NCBI GenBank assembly: GCA_041600415.1
Contig: JBFIKF010000002.1
Location: 310,001 to 374,000, forward strand
DNA length: 64,000 bases
Origin: JBFJKD01 sp041600415
Lineage (GTDB): Bacteria > Pseudomonadota > Gammaproteobacteria > Pseudomonadales > Porticoccaceae
Direction: 5' to 3'
In this document: one piece after another, positions 8,922-18,332 of the stretch
How positions within the stretch are numbered: position 1 is the first letter of the stretch
Layout: every line of letters starts with the position of its first letter
Made by a program: the position numbers and the translations under genes
Notes under the pieces: generated by a model
Database searches by the model: none
Seen by the model: only the letters and a program-made list of their open reading frames with translations
What the model was told of the DNA's origin: nothing

Positions 8922-10550
8922 GTGCAGAGCAACAAAACTTACTATCACGATGTGCTGGTTGTTGGCAGCGGCGCGGCCGGTATGACGCTGGCCTTACATC
9001 TGGCTGACAACCACAGCGTCGCCCTGATCAGCAAAGACCAATTACGCACCGGTTCTACCTGGTTTGCCCAGGGTGGCATTGCCGCCGTTCTCGACCCGGC
9101 CGACAGTATCGAAGCCCACGCCCAGGACACCATGCGCGCCGGTGCCGGGCTATGTCATCAGGACGTGGTGCATTTCACGGTGTCCCAGGGTCCAGCAGCT
9201 ATTCGCTGGCTCATAGAACAGGGTGTCTCTTTCAGTCGCGATGAAACCACCGGCGATTACCACCTTACTCAGGAAGGTGGTCACAATCACCGGCGTATAC
9301 TGCATACTGCGGATGCCACCGGTAAAGCCGTTTCCGGCACCCTCGCCGAGCGGGTGCTGGAGCACGCCAATATTCAGGTGTTCACCGAGCATGTTATCGT
9401 CGACCTCACCACCCAGGCGGATGCCAGCTCCCGTAAACTGCGCTGCAATGGCGCCTACGTGCTGGACCGAACCTGCGATGAGGTTTGTCTGTTTCAGGCT
9501 AAAACTGTGGTGTTGGCAACGGGCGGCGCCAGCAAGGCATATCTGTATACCAGTAATCCGGATGGCGCCAGCGGCGACGGTATCGCTGTAGCGTGGCGAC
9601 GAGGTTGTCGGGTTGCAAACATGGAATTCAATCAGTTTCACCCCACCTGCCTGTTTCACCCCCGGGCCAAAACTCTGCTCGTCAGTGAAGCGTTACGCGG
9701 AGAAGGTGCACTGTTGCGCCTTGCCAGCGGCGAGCGCTTTATGCCGCGCTTCCATCCCGACGCTGAACTTGCTCCTCGGGATATTGTGGCGCGCGCCATC
9801 GACCACGAAATGAAACGGCTGGGTAACGATTGCGTGTTTCTCGATATCAGTCATCGGTCCGCTGATTTTATCGAAAGCCACTTTCCAACCGTGCGCGCAC
9901 AGTGTCTGGAGTATGGCATTGATATTTGCAAGGAACCCATTCCCGTGGTTCCGGCGGCCCATTACACCTGCGGCGGAATTGTGGTGGATATGCAGGGCCA
10001 CACCGATCTTGAAAATCTCTATGGGGTCGGCGAATGCACTTTCACCGGCCTGCATGGTGCCAACCGTATGGCCAGTAATTCATTACTGGAATGCGTAGTG
10101 TTTGCCCGTTCGGCAGCGGCAAGTATTAACGCGCGCATCGCGCGGATAGAAAAACCTAATTACGTCAAGGAGTGGGATGCCAGCCGCGTCACTCACTCAG
10201 ACGAGGATGTGGTGATTTCCCACAACTGGGATGAGTTGCGTCGATTTATGTGGGATTACGTCGGCATCGTGCGCACCCGTAAACGCCTGGAACGCGCGGC
10301 GCATCGTATCGATATGCTCAAACGGGAAATTCAGGAGTACTACAGCAATTACAAGGTTAGCGCGGATCTACTGGAGTTGCGCAACCTCGCGGTGGTTGCC
10401 GATCTGATGATTCGCTCCGCCCTGCTGCGCAAGGAGAGCCGCGGCCTGCACTTCACCCTCGACTACCCGGACGCCTCCCCCGTAGCGAAAGACACCATCC
10501 TGGTACCCATGAATTTCGCCGACCAGGAAATTATCGTCAGTAAACACTGA
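8922..10550 (+). CDS. nadB: L-aspartate oxidase
   Basis: NadB oxidises L-aspartate to iminoaspartate with FAD, the first step of de novo NAD synthesis. The FAD-binding GSGAAGM motif is at residues 16-22 and the flavoprotein active-site segment EGGHNHRRILH lies near residue 117. Later HYTCGGIVVD and the MASNSLLECVVF segment are typical of the succinate dehydrogenase/fumarate reductase/NadB group. The start is GTG 8922-8924, with AAGGGA eight bases upstream; the nearby ATG at 8891 is out of frame. It is transcribed away from rpoE, as in Pseudomonas. Confidence 0.96.
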   Translation: MQSNKTYYHDVLVVGSGAAGMTLALHLADNHSVALISKDQLRTGSTWFAQGGIAAVLDPADSIEAHAQDTMRAGAGLCHQDVVHFTVSQGPAAIRWLIEQGVSFSRDETTGDYHLTQEGGHNHRRILHTADATGKAVSGTLAERVLEHANIQVFTEHVIVDLTTQADASSRKLRCNGAYVLDRTCDEVCLFQAKTVVLATGGASKAYLYTSNPDGASGDGIAVAWRRGCRVANMEFNQFHPTCLFHPRAKTLLVSEALRGEGALLRLASGERFMPRFHPDAELAPRDIVARAIDHEMKRLGNDCVFLDISHRSADFIESHFPTVRAQCLEYGIDICKEPIPVVPAAHYTCGGIVVDMQGHTDLENLYGVGECTFTGLHGANRMASNSLLECVVFARSAAASINARIARIEKPNYVKEWDASRVTHSDEDVVISHNWDELRRFMWDYVGIVRTRKRLERAAHRIDMLKREIQEYYSNYKVSADLLELRNLAVVADLMIRSALLRKESRGLHFTLDYPDASPVAKDTILVPMNFADQEIIVSKH

Positions 10551-10985
10551 TCACTTATGGCCGACGGCGCTGAAACCAGATCCGAACGTTTGCAACCACA
10601 GCGCGAGACGACGAAAATCGTCCCTGCTACAGCTGTCGCGAAACAGGGGTAGCCGCGTCGTGCGTCTGCCTGTCTCGCTTATTCTGAGCACGATCAGCCA
10701 ATTGCTAAAGTACGCGATATCGCAGTGACTCAACGGCCCTGCTCGGCCGGACCGCTCCACTGACCAACGCCCGCCGTAACAACCCAGCCGCTCGACACGC
10801 TCCACCGAACGCATACCGCGTAGCGCCATAATCAGCCCGCAACCCAGCGCTGCCAATAATCCCCAACGCAGCGCTGCGGGCAGGGACAGTAACAACAGTA
10901 AACCCGCGCACGTCCCATACACCAGCCCCAGCAAGCCCAGGTAACAGCGGGAAGGTTGAAGTTTGATCTCAAGACTGGTGTTCAC
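10551..10985 (-). CDS. ygfX: YgfX family membrane protein
   Basis: YgfX (also called CptA) proteins are small inner-membrane proteins encoded after sdhE; in E. coli a toxin role affecting cell division proteins was proposed. This one has two adjacent hydrophobic helices (about residues 16-33 and 36-53) and a basic, arginine-rich soluble part. I take the GTG at 10983-10985, which lies inside the last codons of sdhE (the two genes overlap by 17 bases). A start at 11027 would double the overlap. It converges with nadB, the two stop codons touching at 10550/10551. Confidence 0.75.
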   Translation of the reverse strand: MNTSLEIKLQPSRCYLGLLGLVYGTCAGLLLLLSLPAALRWGLLAALGCGLIMALRGMRSVERVERLGCYGGRWSVERSGRAGPLSHCDIAYFSNWLIVLRISETGRRTTRLPLFRDSCSRDDFRRLALWLQTFGSGFSAVGHK

Positions 10986-11238
10986 GGGCAGCTCGAATGA
11001 TATCGACAATGCGACGTGTATCCGCATCTGCGGGCGTGTTTTGCTGCATTAGCCAGCCAAACAAATCCTGATCCTCGCAGGCCAGCAGCCGGACGTACCG
11101 GACCTGATCCTCCGATGCCAGCGATGGGTAAACCTGATCGACAAAGGGTTGTAAAATCAGGTCGAGTTCCAGCATGCCGCGACGGCTGGCCCAGAAAAGT
11201 TTATTGCGTTCCATTACAGGCGTCGTTTCATTGTGCAT
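10969..11238 (-). CDS. sdhE: FAD assembly factor SdhE
   Basis: SdhE promotes covalent attachment of FAD to the flavoprotein subunit of succinate dehydrogenase. The key RGMLELD motif is present, followed by the helical-bundle pattern with DQDLFGWLMQ. The start is uncertain: the ATG at 11236-11238 gives 89 residues and best matches the N-terminal length of Pseudomonas SdhE. Others are the ATG at 11214 and a GTG at 11265, none with a clear ribosome binding site. It overlaps ygfX and lies near nadB, whose product is a paralogue of the SdhA flavoprotein. Confidence 0.88.
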   Translation of the reverse strand: MHNETTPVMERNKLFWASRRGMLELDLILQPFVDQVYPSLASEDQVRYVRLLACEDQDLFGWLMQQNTPADADTRRIVDIIRAAREHQS

Positions 11239-11455
11239 ATCACCATAATTTTGAATTACCACCACGACAATCTTGTTTCAGCGGGAAACCCCAATACCGC
11301 CCCACACTCACTGTCCGGCATCTTGCCCCAAACACCCGTATTCATCTATTTTTGATACATACTACTGCAAGATCGCCAAATAGACTCGATCCCATTATAG
11401 TGGCGCTGCAAAGGGCAACTGATTACCATATCGCTCCCGTTTAAATCTGGCACTT

Positions 11456-12502
11456 ATGAATAGCTGGCCCCAATTTCTCGCCCAGCAGGGCGCACACTTC
11501 GACAGCGACTTGATTGTCTCGTTCGGCGAAACTGCGAGCGACTATAGCACTCTGGTCACCACCACTACGCTATCGGATATTGGCGATCAGGGCCTGTTAT
11601 CACTCAGCGGGGCGCACAGCGCCAAATTCCTGCAGGGACAAGTGACCTGCGATGTCAACGCGCTCAGTGAAAAGACCAGTATGCCGGGTGCAATCTGTAA
11701 TCTCAAAGGCCGGGTCACCACCAGCTTTCGTCTCCTTCAAGCTCGGCCCGATGCGGGCGACGCGGAACAGATTCAGATGTTGATGCATCGCGAACTGGTG
11801 CCGTCAACCATCGCCACCCTGAGTAAATACGCGGTATTCTCAAAAACCACCTTACTGGATCGCAGTGGAGATTATCGACAATTTGGCATTGCCGGACCCG
11901 ATGCATCAACGGCCCTCGCCGCGCTTTTTAACGATATACCCAAGGCCACCAACCAGGCTACACAGAGCGAACTCGCCACGCTGATACGTATTGATGGCGA
12001 ACGATTTATTGTTGTCGTTCCGCAGGTCAATGCCGAAACCATCTGGCGCAAACTTGCCGCGAACACTACCGCAGTGGGGCTGCCATTCTGGCACCTGCTC
12101 AACGTGCGCGCCGGGAGTGCCGCAATTTACCCCGACACCAGTGGAGAATTTGTGCCGCAAATGCTCAATTATCAGGCGCTCGGCGCGGTTAGTTTCAAAA
12201 AAGGCTGTTATACGGGCCAGGAAATTGTGGCACGCATGCAGTACCTGGGTAAACTCAAGCGGCGCCTCTACCGCCTTTCCGTTGACGCCGTTGACGTATG
12301 TCGCCCGGGCGCGGTGATCACCACTGTCGGCAGCGCGCAGGAAGTCGGCCAGGTGGTGCTCGCTGCCGCGAGTGAGGCGACCACTCAGGAAATACTGGCC
12401 GTGCTCACACAGGAGGCCGCGCAACAGCCACAACTGGCCATCGCCGATACACCAGCGGCCGTTACCCTGCTGCCCCTGCCCTACTCGCTGGACACCCCTT
12501 GA
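11456..12502 (+). CDS. ygfZ: YgfZ/GcvT-like folate-binding protein
   Basis: YgfZ is a tetrahydrofolate-binding protein that supports the repair or assembly of certain iron-sulfur enzymes, including MiaB. The family signature KGCYTGQEIVARMQYLG, with its conserved cysteine, lies near residue 244. The N-terminal part has the GcvT-like fold pattern (LSLSGAHSAKFLQGQVTCDV). Its length of 348 residues is typical. The stop codon overlaps the TTG start of the next gene, so the two are translationally coupled. A ygfZ gene beside sdhE is common in gammaproteobacteria. Confidence 0.92.
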   Translation: MNSWPQFLAQQGAHFDSDLIVSFGETASDYSTLVTTTTLSDIGDQGLLSLSGAHSAKFLQGQVTCDVNALSEKTSMPGAICNLKGRVTTSFRLLQARPDAGDAEQIQMLMHRELVPSTIATLSKYAVFSKTTLLDRSGDYRQFGIAGPDASTALAALFNDIPKATNQATQSELATLIRIDGERFIVVVPQVNAETIWRKLAANTTAVGLPFWHLLNVRAGSAAIYPDTSGEFVPQMLNYQALGAVSFKKGCYTGQEIVARMQYLGKLKRRLYRLSVDAVDVCRPGAVITTVGSAQEVGQVVLAAASEATTQEILAVLTQEAAQQPQLAIADTPAAVTLLPLPYSLDTP

Positions 12503-12915
12503 TCGAGTGGTTTTCCCAACACCACGCGCTGCTGGCATGGATGACCGGCGCATCGCTGGTTACTTTTATCGCCAGCTTGCTGAGTCTGCCATGGTTGGTC
12601 AGCCGCATTCCCGAAGACTATTTCCTGCGCGAAAAACGCCATCCCAGCCCCTGGAAAAAAACCCATCCCGCGATCCGCCTGGGGGTATTAATCGGCAAAA
12701 ATGCCCTCGGACTAACATTGTTCGTGGGGGGAGTACTGATGCTCTTTCTACCCGGCCAGGGACTACTCACCATGGCCATGGGCATACTTTTACTCGATTA
12801 CCCGGGGAAATTTCGCCTGGAGCGCCGGATTGTGCAAGTACCCCAGGTGTTCGAGAGTCTCAACTGGTTGCGGGCGAAACGCGGCGCGGCGCCGTTAATG
12901 GTAGACGGCGACTGA
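12499..12915 (+). CDS. PGPGW-type transmembrane protein
   Basis: A 138-residue membrane protein of unknown function. Two long hydrophobic stretches are seen, near residues 15-32 and 64-92. The second contains FLPGQGLLTMAMGILLLDYP, which fits the PGPGW family pattern (a Pro-Gly-x-Gly loop between two helices). The start is TTG 12499-12501, sharing bases with the TGA of ygfZ (12500-12502). No other start lies near. The gene probably depends on ygfZ for translation. Confidence 0.72.
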   Translation: MIEWFSQHHALLAWMTGASLVTFIASLLSLPWLVSRIPEDYFLREKRHPSPWKKTHPAIRLGVLIGKNALGLTLFVGGVLMLFLPGQGLLTMAMGILLLDYPGKFRLERRIVQVPQVFESLNWLRAKRGAAPLMVDGD

Positions 12916-12942
12916 AGAACAAGGGTTGTGGCTGCCAAATCA

Positions 12943-13329
12943 CTACCGCTGCAGTGACAGCAATTCAACCTTGTACCCATCTGGATCTTCCACAAACGCC
13001 AATACCGTGGTGCCATGTTGCATCGGACCGGGCTCGCGGACCACATTGCCGCCCTTGGCTTTAATTGCCGCACAGGTGGCGTAGACGTCCTCGACACCAA
13101 TTGCGATATGCCCGTAAGCAGTACCCAGAGCGTAGTTGGTGGTATCCCAGTTGTGCGTCAACTCCAGCACCGTATTGTCGGACTCAGGCCCATAGCCGAG
13201 AAACGCCAGCGTAAAACGCCCGCCTGGAAAATCCGTTTTACGCAGCAACTGCATTCCCAGCAATTCGGTATAGAACGCCACGGAGCGTTCCAGGTTTCCC
13301 ACCCGCAACATCGTATGTAGTAGTTTCAT
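12943..13329 (-). CDS. gloA: Lactoylglutathione lyase (glyoxalase I)
   Basis: GloA converts the hemithioacetal of methylglyoxal and glutathione to S-lactoylglutathione. The 128-residue form begins MKLLHTMLRVGNLERSVAFY at the ATG 13327-13329, with AGGAAG upstream; an earlier in-frame start adds 42 non-conserved residues. Metal ligands expected in the family are visible: His5, Glu56 (NTVLELTHNWD), His74 (YGHIAIGV) and Glu122 at the end (YKVELL). The length equals the short, nickel-dependent bacterial type. It faces the PGPGW gene and follows the Yip1-type gene on the same strand. Confidence 0.92.
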   Translation of the reverse strand: MKLLHTMLRVGNLERSVAFYTELLGMQLLRKTDFPGGRFTLAFLGYGPESDNTVLELTHNWDTTNYALGTAYGHIAIGVEDVYATCAAIKAKGGNVVREPGPMQHGTTVLAFVEDPDGYKVELLSLQR

Positions 13330-13384
13330 TCGCACTTCCTGAATTTTGGCAAGCAACTTTTGGGGCACAGATAACAGTGCTGGG

Positions 13385-13990
13385 TCAATCGACAAACACT
13401 GGCGTCGCGATATACTCCCAGATAATTGCCGTGCCAACCAGTACCACAACCACATATACCAGCGCCACCGTAAACACCGCGCTAGCGTAAAGAAAACCCC
13501 TGTCCCATGGAACGTTCATCATCATCGGCACACCCACGTACACCAGGTATATCGCGTAAGTAGACGCTGCGATCGCCAGTACAATATCCAGCCACCAAAT
13601 CGGATAAGCCGCAAAGGCTCCAGCCAAGAAAACCGGCGTACAGGCGTAGCCCATCAGCACCACGCCCTTAATTGGAAAAGATACGGTTTGATAGGTTTGC
13701 GACATCCAGTCCAGCATCAATCCGATAAACACCACGGCTCCAAGCAACGCGAGGTAAAAAAGTACAACCAGCGGAATCGCGCTACCCTCGGTGATTCGCA
13801 CCGTCTCGACGCCGGAGATACTCCAGCCAACCTTGGTTGTGCCCAGATAAAAACCCAGCGCCGGTAGCAACGCCATGACGACGGGGTAGGGAAGTAAACG
13901 TTTAATTTGCGCATCGCTCAAAGCTGCGATGGCTTTCCACTGTGCACGCGGACGAACTAGTAACCCCGGTATATGGCCAAACATAAGCAC
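13385..13990 (-). CDS. Yip1 family membrane protein
   Basis: A 201-residue polytopic protein with about five hydrophobic helices and an N-terminal cytoplasmic segment (HIPGLLVRPRAQWKAIAALS) typical of Yip1/DUF1282 proteins in gammaproteobacteria. The bacterial members have no firm function. Hydrophobic stretches cover about residues 34-50, 75-95, 105-125, 130-150 and 168-190. It is separated by 55 bases from gloA on the same strand and no operon can be proven. Confidence 0.7.
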   Translation of the reverse strand: MLMFGHIPGLLVRPRAQWKAIAALSDAQIKRLLPYPVVMALLPALGFYLGTTKVGWSISGVETVRITEGSAIPLVVLFYLALLGAVVFIGLMLDWMSQTYQTVSFPIKGVVLMGYACTPVFLAGAFAAYPIWWLDIVLAIAASTYAIYLVYVGVPMMMNVPWDRGFLYASAVFTVALVYVVVVLVGTAIIWEYIATPVFVD

Positions 13991-14121
13991 GCCTGTTCAA
14001 TTGTTGTAATAGTTGAAAGTAGTTTATAGCGCCTGTAAAGCGAGCGCGCCTTGACGAGCATCAATTTTCATCCCGGGAAATTCGCACCCTGCTACGCCGG
14101 GTGCGCTGCGCTTGCCCCCGA

Positions 14122-14805
14122 TCATGAAGACTGATGGCCCCAGTGGCCCGCGACTACCGCGAGCAGTGTCCAGACGCCGTAGCTCACCAGTAACAACGCA
14201 AACACACGGCGAAATTGTACGCTTTGCAGCTGACGCGCGAGTGCGCCATTGGCAAAGCCCGTCACCAACATCGCTGGCAAGGTCCCCAAGCCGAACGCCG
14301 CCATTTGCGCCACGCCCCCCTGCGGCGACCCCGCCGTGCTGGCAAATGCCAGTGCGCTGTACACTAACCCACAGGGCAACCAACCCCAGATTAATCCCAG
14401 CGCCACCGCGCCCATGGTCGATCGCACCGGCAAGACCCGTTGACCGAGCGGTTGCAGTCGCCGCCACAATACGCGGCCGCCCTGCTCCAGCCAGGTCAAT
14501 CCACGCCACCAGCCAATCACATAAAAACCCATTCCGATCAGCAAGCATCCCGCAATTACCCGTAACACGGGGCCCGCCGCGAGGTAATTTGCGCCCAACG
14601 CACCCACACTCGCCACCACCCCGCCCGCCATGGCGTAACTGCAGACACGGCCCAGATTGTAGCCCAGCACCCAACGGCCAGCGCCGTTGTCGCTCGCAAA
14701 CCCCAATGCTGATGCTATGCCACCACACATGCCTACACAGTGACCCGCGCCCAGCAACCCGATACCGAACATCGCCGCCAGCGTCGCCACGACTTCCTCA
14801 CCCAT
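14122..14805 (-). CDS. SafE/TauE-like membrane protein of the cbb3 assembly locus
   Basis: A 227-residue protein with about six membrane helices and an early cysteine-containing motif GAGHCVGMCGG, the hallmark of the sulfite-exporter-like (heavy-metal transport type) family found behind ccoS. Members are suspected to help copper delivery to cbb3 oxidase; that role is inference here. The ATG at 14803-14805 overlaps the end of ccoS (stop at 14798) by 8 bases, strongly suggesting joint expression. A longer start at 14856 lies within ccoS and is less likely. Confidence 0.82.
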   Translation of the reverse strand: MGEEVVATLAAMFGIGLLGAGHCVGMCGGIASALGFASDNGAGRWVLGYNLGRVCSYAMAGGVVASVGALGANYLAAGPVLRVIAGCLLIGMGFYVIGWWRGLTWLEQGGRVLWRRLQPLGQRVLPVRSTMGAVALGLIWGWLPCGLVYSALAFASTAGSPQGGVAQMAAFGLGTLPAMLVTGFANGALARQLQSVQFRRVFALLLVSYGVWTLLAVVAGHWGHQSS

Positions 14806-15052
14806 CCGTCGACACCGACCCTCGCATGCGAACTGTATTACCGCACGGCCTCGCACCCATTACCGACTTATCACTCGCCGCTCGCGCGTCAGTAGACCGC
14901 TCGACGTCGATCTTGTCCTCGTCAAACAATATTCGTTCACCGTCGCCGTCCAGGTCATCGTACTGGCCACTTTTAACCGCCCAGAAAAAACCCACAAGAC
15001 TTGCCGCCAGCACGATAATAGACAGGGGAATTAGTAAATACAGACTTTCCAT
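14798..15052 (-). CDS. ccoS: Cytochrome cbb3 oxidase maturation protein CcoS
   Basis: CcoS is a small membrane protein needed for insertion of cofactors into cbb3 oxidase. One N-terminal helix (residues 4-24) is followed by the family motif FFWAVKSGQYDDLDGDGERI. The C-terminal tail is longer than in most family members (84 residues against the usual 45-70) and looks low in structure. It lies between ccoI and the SafE-like gene on the same strand. Confidence 0.92.
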   Translation of the reverse strand: MESLYLLIPLSIIVLAASLVGFFWAVKSGQYDDLDGDGERILFDEDKIDVERSTDARAASDKSVMGARPCGNTVRMRGSVSTDG

Positions 15053-15086
15053 GGGAGTACCTTTATGGATGCAAACTTCGCTGCGT

Positions 15087-17624
15087 TCAGATTACCACTG
15101 CCGGCGCTGACTCGAGATCTTTATCCCGCACATTGCGCGGAACGTTGCCACAGCGCAGTCGCAGGGCATTGATTACCACCAACAGGGAGCTGGCCGACAT
15201 GCCAATCGCCGCCGCCCACGGCGGCACCCAGCCGACTACAGACAGGGGTAGCGCGCTCAAATTATAAAATATTGCCCACAACATATTTTGGCGCACAATC
15301 CGGGCGGTGTTATGCGCCACCTCAACCGCTTCCACCAGGGTTTGCAAATTCCCGGTCATCAGTATGGCGTCGGCGGCCAGACGCGCGAAATCCGTGGTAT
15401 CACCAACCGCTACAGAAATATCAGCACCGCTGAGCACCGGCACATCATTAATGCCATCGCCAACCATCAACACCACATCCCCAGAGGCCTGCCGGTTGCG
15501 AATGTGCGTCAGCTTATCCGCCGGCGAGCTATTCGCATACCATGCGCGAATACCCAGCGTTGTCGCCAGCTCGGACACATTTGCAGTTCTGTCGCCACTT
15601 AACAATTCAACGGCAAGCTCACGCTCCGCAAAGCGCTGCACGACCTCGCCCGCACCAGGACGCAGGGCATCGACAAGAATTAGCGCCGCCAACAGGCCGC
15701 GGCGACTGGCCAGTAATACCGTAATTCGTGGTCGGACGTCGCAAACTTCGTCACCGACCTGACCGGCACTTTCCAGCTCCAGGGGCGGCAGTGTCAGGCC
15801 CAGCCTCTGGACAATAAAATCCGGTTTGCCAAGGGCGTACAGTTCGCCATCAATCACGCCACTCACACCACCGCCGACAGTGTGCTTAAGTTGTCGCGCA
15901 TGCATCGGCGTTGCGCGACCATTCAACGCCATGGCAATCGGGTGACGACAACCCTGCTCCAGTGCCGCGACGATATCCAGAATTCTAGCGTCGAGCGGCT
16001 CTATTACCACATCCCACTGCGCGGACGAATGCGACTGTGGATTATCTGAGGGTGGAGTCAGCACCTTGTGTATTGCCAGCTTCCCGGTGGTCAACGTGCC
16101 GGTTTTATCCAGTATCACCCGCGTCACCTCGTGTAACGTTTGCAATACGTGCCCGCGACGCACCAGGAATCCCTGTCGTTGTAAGCGACCCGTCGCCACC
16201 GCCAATGCCACCGGTGTCGCGAGCGACAGCGCGCAGGGACAGGTCACCACCAAGACCGACAATGTCACCCACAAAGCACGCTCCGGTTCCAACCACCACC
16301 ACACCATAAACACCAACGCGGCCACCACCAGCACCAGGCCCACAAACCAGCCCGCCAGCCGATCGGCCACAGCGACTTGCCGGGGTTTTTCGGCCACCGC
16401 CGTATCCAGCATGGATAATATGGTTGCCAACCGGGTGGCTCGTCCGACAGCGCTGACCCGTATCCTGAGACGATTGTTCGTATTGACGGTGCCGGCGCTA
16501 ACCAAGTCGCCTCGCCCTTTGCGGACGGGTTGTTGTTCCCCAGTCAACACCGCTTCAACTACATAACTGCACCCGGAAACGACGACACCATCGGCGGGTA
16601 GCGTGTCGCCCTCGCCGATCTGAATAATCTCACCGCTGCGCAGTGATTTAACCGGCACCCGTTCCAACGCCCCACCGTTTAATCGTAGAGCAGTCTGTGG
16701 CACGGAACGCGCCGCTCGTCCAACCGCCAATTCATTGCGATAACGCACGCGCATCTCAAAAAAACGGCCCAGCAATAAAAAAAATGTCAGCATCGACACC
16801 GCATCAAAATAAACCTCCCCGGATTGCGTAATGGTTGCCCAAAAACTCGCCGTGTAGGCCAGCGCTATTGCCAGAGCAATCGGTACATCCATGGTTAAAT
16901 GCAGGCAGCGCACGCTGCGCCAGGCCCCCAGAAAAAACGGTTGTGCCGAATACACCACCACCGGCGTGGCAACCAGTAAACTGATCCACCGTAAAAAATT
17001 CACCCATTGCTGTTCGATACCCTGAAAAGCCCCTGCGTACAACGCTATGGCCAGCATGCCTGCCTGCATCATGCCAATACCGGCAACGCCAAGTCGCAAC
17101 ACATAACGCCGTTGCTCAACTGCAATTGATGTCAATGCGCTGGATTCGTCCGTTGGTTCAACCCCATAGCCCATACTCGCGATAGCGGCGAGTACTTTGC
17201 TCAAAGGTAAGCTCGCGAGGCGCCACTGCACGCGGCAGCGACGACGTGTGACATTGACCGAAACCGCCTCCACACCAGGTAGTTTGCGCAGGCGGTGTTC
17301 AATCAGCCAGGCACAGGCGGCACAGGTTATGCCGGAGATGGCTAACTCCACCGTAGCCAGGCCCCGCCCATCGACGCTGATTAAATCTTCATACACCGCA
17401 GGCACATCGTAGCCGTCAAACTCCGCGTCGACTACAGTAGCGCCACGCTGGGCAGGGCGCGTTCGATAACGATAAAATTTTTCCAGCCCACCATCGACAA
17501 TCGCGCCTGCCACCGCCTCACAACCAATGCAACACATCGCTCTTGGCACGCCGTCCACCACCAACCTGATATCGACGCCATTGGGTACGGGTAAGTGACA
17601 ATGAAAGCACAGGTTATCGGACAT
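15087..17624 (-). CDS. ccoI: Copper-translocating P-type ATPase CcoI
   Basis: CcoI (FixI) is an inner-membrane P1B-type ATPase that supplies copper to the binuclear centre of cbb3 oxidase. An N-terminal cysteine region (CFHCHLPVPNG, then CCIGCEAV) precedes a heavy-metal-binding domain with GITCAACAWLIE. The membrane CPC metal motif (TCPCALSLA), the phosphorylation motif DKTGT and the hinge GDGINDVP are all present. With the ATG at 17622-17624 the protein is 845 residues and its start overlaps the ccoH stop by 11 bases. A GTG at 17636 is an alternative. Confidence 0.95.
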   Translation of the reverse strand: MSDNLCFHCHLPVPNGVDIRLVVDGVPRAMCCIGCEAVAGAIVDGGLEKFYRYRTRPAQRGATVVDAEFDGYDVPAVYEDLISVDGRGLATVELAISGITCAACAWLIEHRLRKLPGVEAVSVNVTRRRCRVQWRLASLPLSKVLAAIASMGYGVEPTDESSALTSIAVEQRRYVLRLGVAGIGMMQAGMLAIALYAGAFQGIEQQWVNFLRWISLLVATPVVVYSAQPFFLGAWRSVRCLHLTMDVPIALAIALAYTASFWATITQSGEVYFDAVSMLTFFLLLGRFFEMRVRYRNELAVGRAARSVPQTALRLNGGALERVPVKSLRSGEIIQIGEGDTLPADGVVVSGCSYVVEAVLTGEQQPVRKGRGDLVSAGTVNTNNRLRIRVSAVGRATRLATILSMLDTAVAEKPRQVAVADRLAGWFVGLVLVVAALVFMVWWWLEPERALWVTLSVLVVTCPCALSLATPVALAVATGRLQRQGFLVRRGHVLQTLHEVTRVILDKTGTLTTGKLAIHKVLTPPSDNPQSHSSAQWDVVIEPLDARILDIVAALEQGCRHPIAMALNGRATPMHARQLKHTVGGGVSGVIDGELYALGKPDFIVQRLGLTLPPLELESAGQVGDEVCDVRPRITVLLASRRGLLAALILVDALRPGAGEVVQRFAERELAVELLSGDRTANVSELATTLGIRAWYANSSPADKLTHIRNRQASGDVVLMVGDGINDVPVLSGADISVAVGDTTDFARLAADAILMTGNLQTLVEAVEVAHNTARIVRQNMLWAIFYNLSALPLSVVGWVPPWAAAIGMSASSLLVVINALRLRCGNVPRNVRDKDLESAPAVVI

Positions 17625-18246
17625 GGTCTGGATCACTGACCTTAATTATTGTAGCTTCTTCGGGCAGCGCAAGACTGCCCAGCGTGCCGAGAACACTTGT
17701 ATGTTCCTGTGCAAAATTAATTTCGCCGTTCAGTCGCCATGCGGCTGCATTATAAGCCTCGCGACCGCCTGGCGGACCGGGCATCAGGCGCAGATAAAAA
17801 CGGTAGGCGGGCCGTACTGCTAAATGACCTCGATAGACCCCCGCGCCCCCGGCTGTAGCCACCAGGGTACGATCCCCACGGGCGTTTGTAGGATGCAACA
17901 ACAACAGCGTCAATACATCAGGCAAATCAGGATGATCTGGCGCTGCACTCGCGCTTAAAGTGATGGCGACTGTCTCGCCATCTTCGGCAAATTCAATTCG
18001 CGCGGACAGGCCCAACGCCCGGGCCTGTTCGTCCTGAGACAGGCGTTCGTTTATAGCCAATCCATCGCGATAATAATTGTCACTGACCAGCTGGTCGCTG
18101 TGGCGGATCGCCAGAACCAGGGTGTATAAACTTGCACACACCACCACCGTTGGCAGGGCAATCAAAAACCAGGGCCAGAACTGACGGTACCAGGGTTCGC
18201 TGGACACGCCGTGAACACCATTGCCGTTGTTATGTTCACCCGCCAT
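17614..18246 (-). CDS. ccoH: Cytochrome cbb3 oxidase assembly protein CcoH (FixH)
   Basis: FixH/CcoH proteins are single-pass membrane proteins that stabilise cbb3 assembly intermediates. The membrane helix is at about residues 23-46, after the conserved WYRQFWPWFLI start. The NYYRDGLAIN segment near residue 57 is typical of the family. The rest is a periplasmic beta-rich domain. The protein is 210 residues, in the range for the long FixH form. Its stop overlaps the start of ccoI. An 86-base gap separates it from ccoG. Confidence 0.9.
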   Translation of the reverse strand: MAGEHNNGNGVHGVSSEPWYRQFWPWFLIALPTVVVCASLYTLVLAIRHSDQLVSDNYYRDGLAINERLSQDEQARALGLSARIEFAEDGETVAITLSASAAPDHPDLPDVLTLLLLHPTNARGDRTLVATAGGAGVYRGHLAVRPAYRFYLRLMPGPPGGREAYNAAAWRLNGEINFAQEHTSVLGTLGSLALPEEATIIKVSDPDHVR

Positions 18247-18332
18247 TGATTGTTATTTCACCCGTAAAGATCAGGTACAAATCAACAAAAATATGTCGCA
18301 TCAGTTCACCCTTGAGAGGTATGAGATCTTGA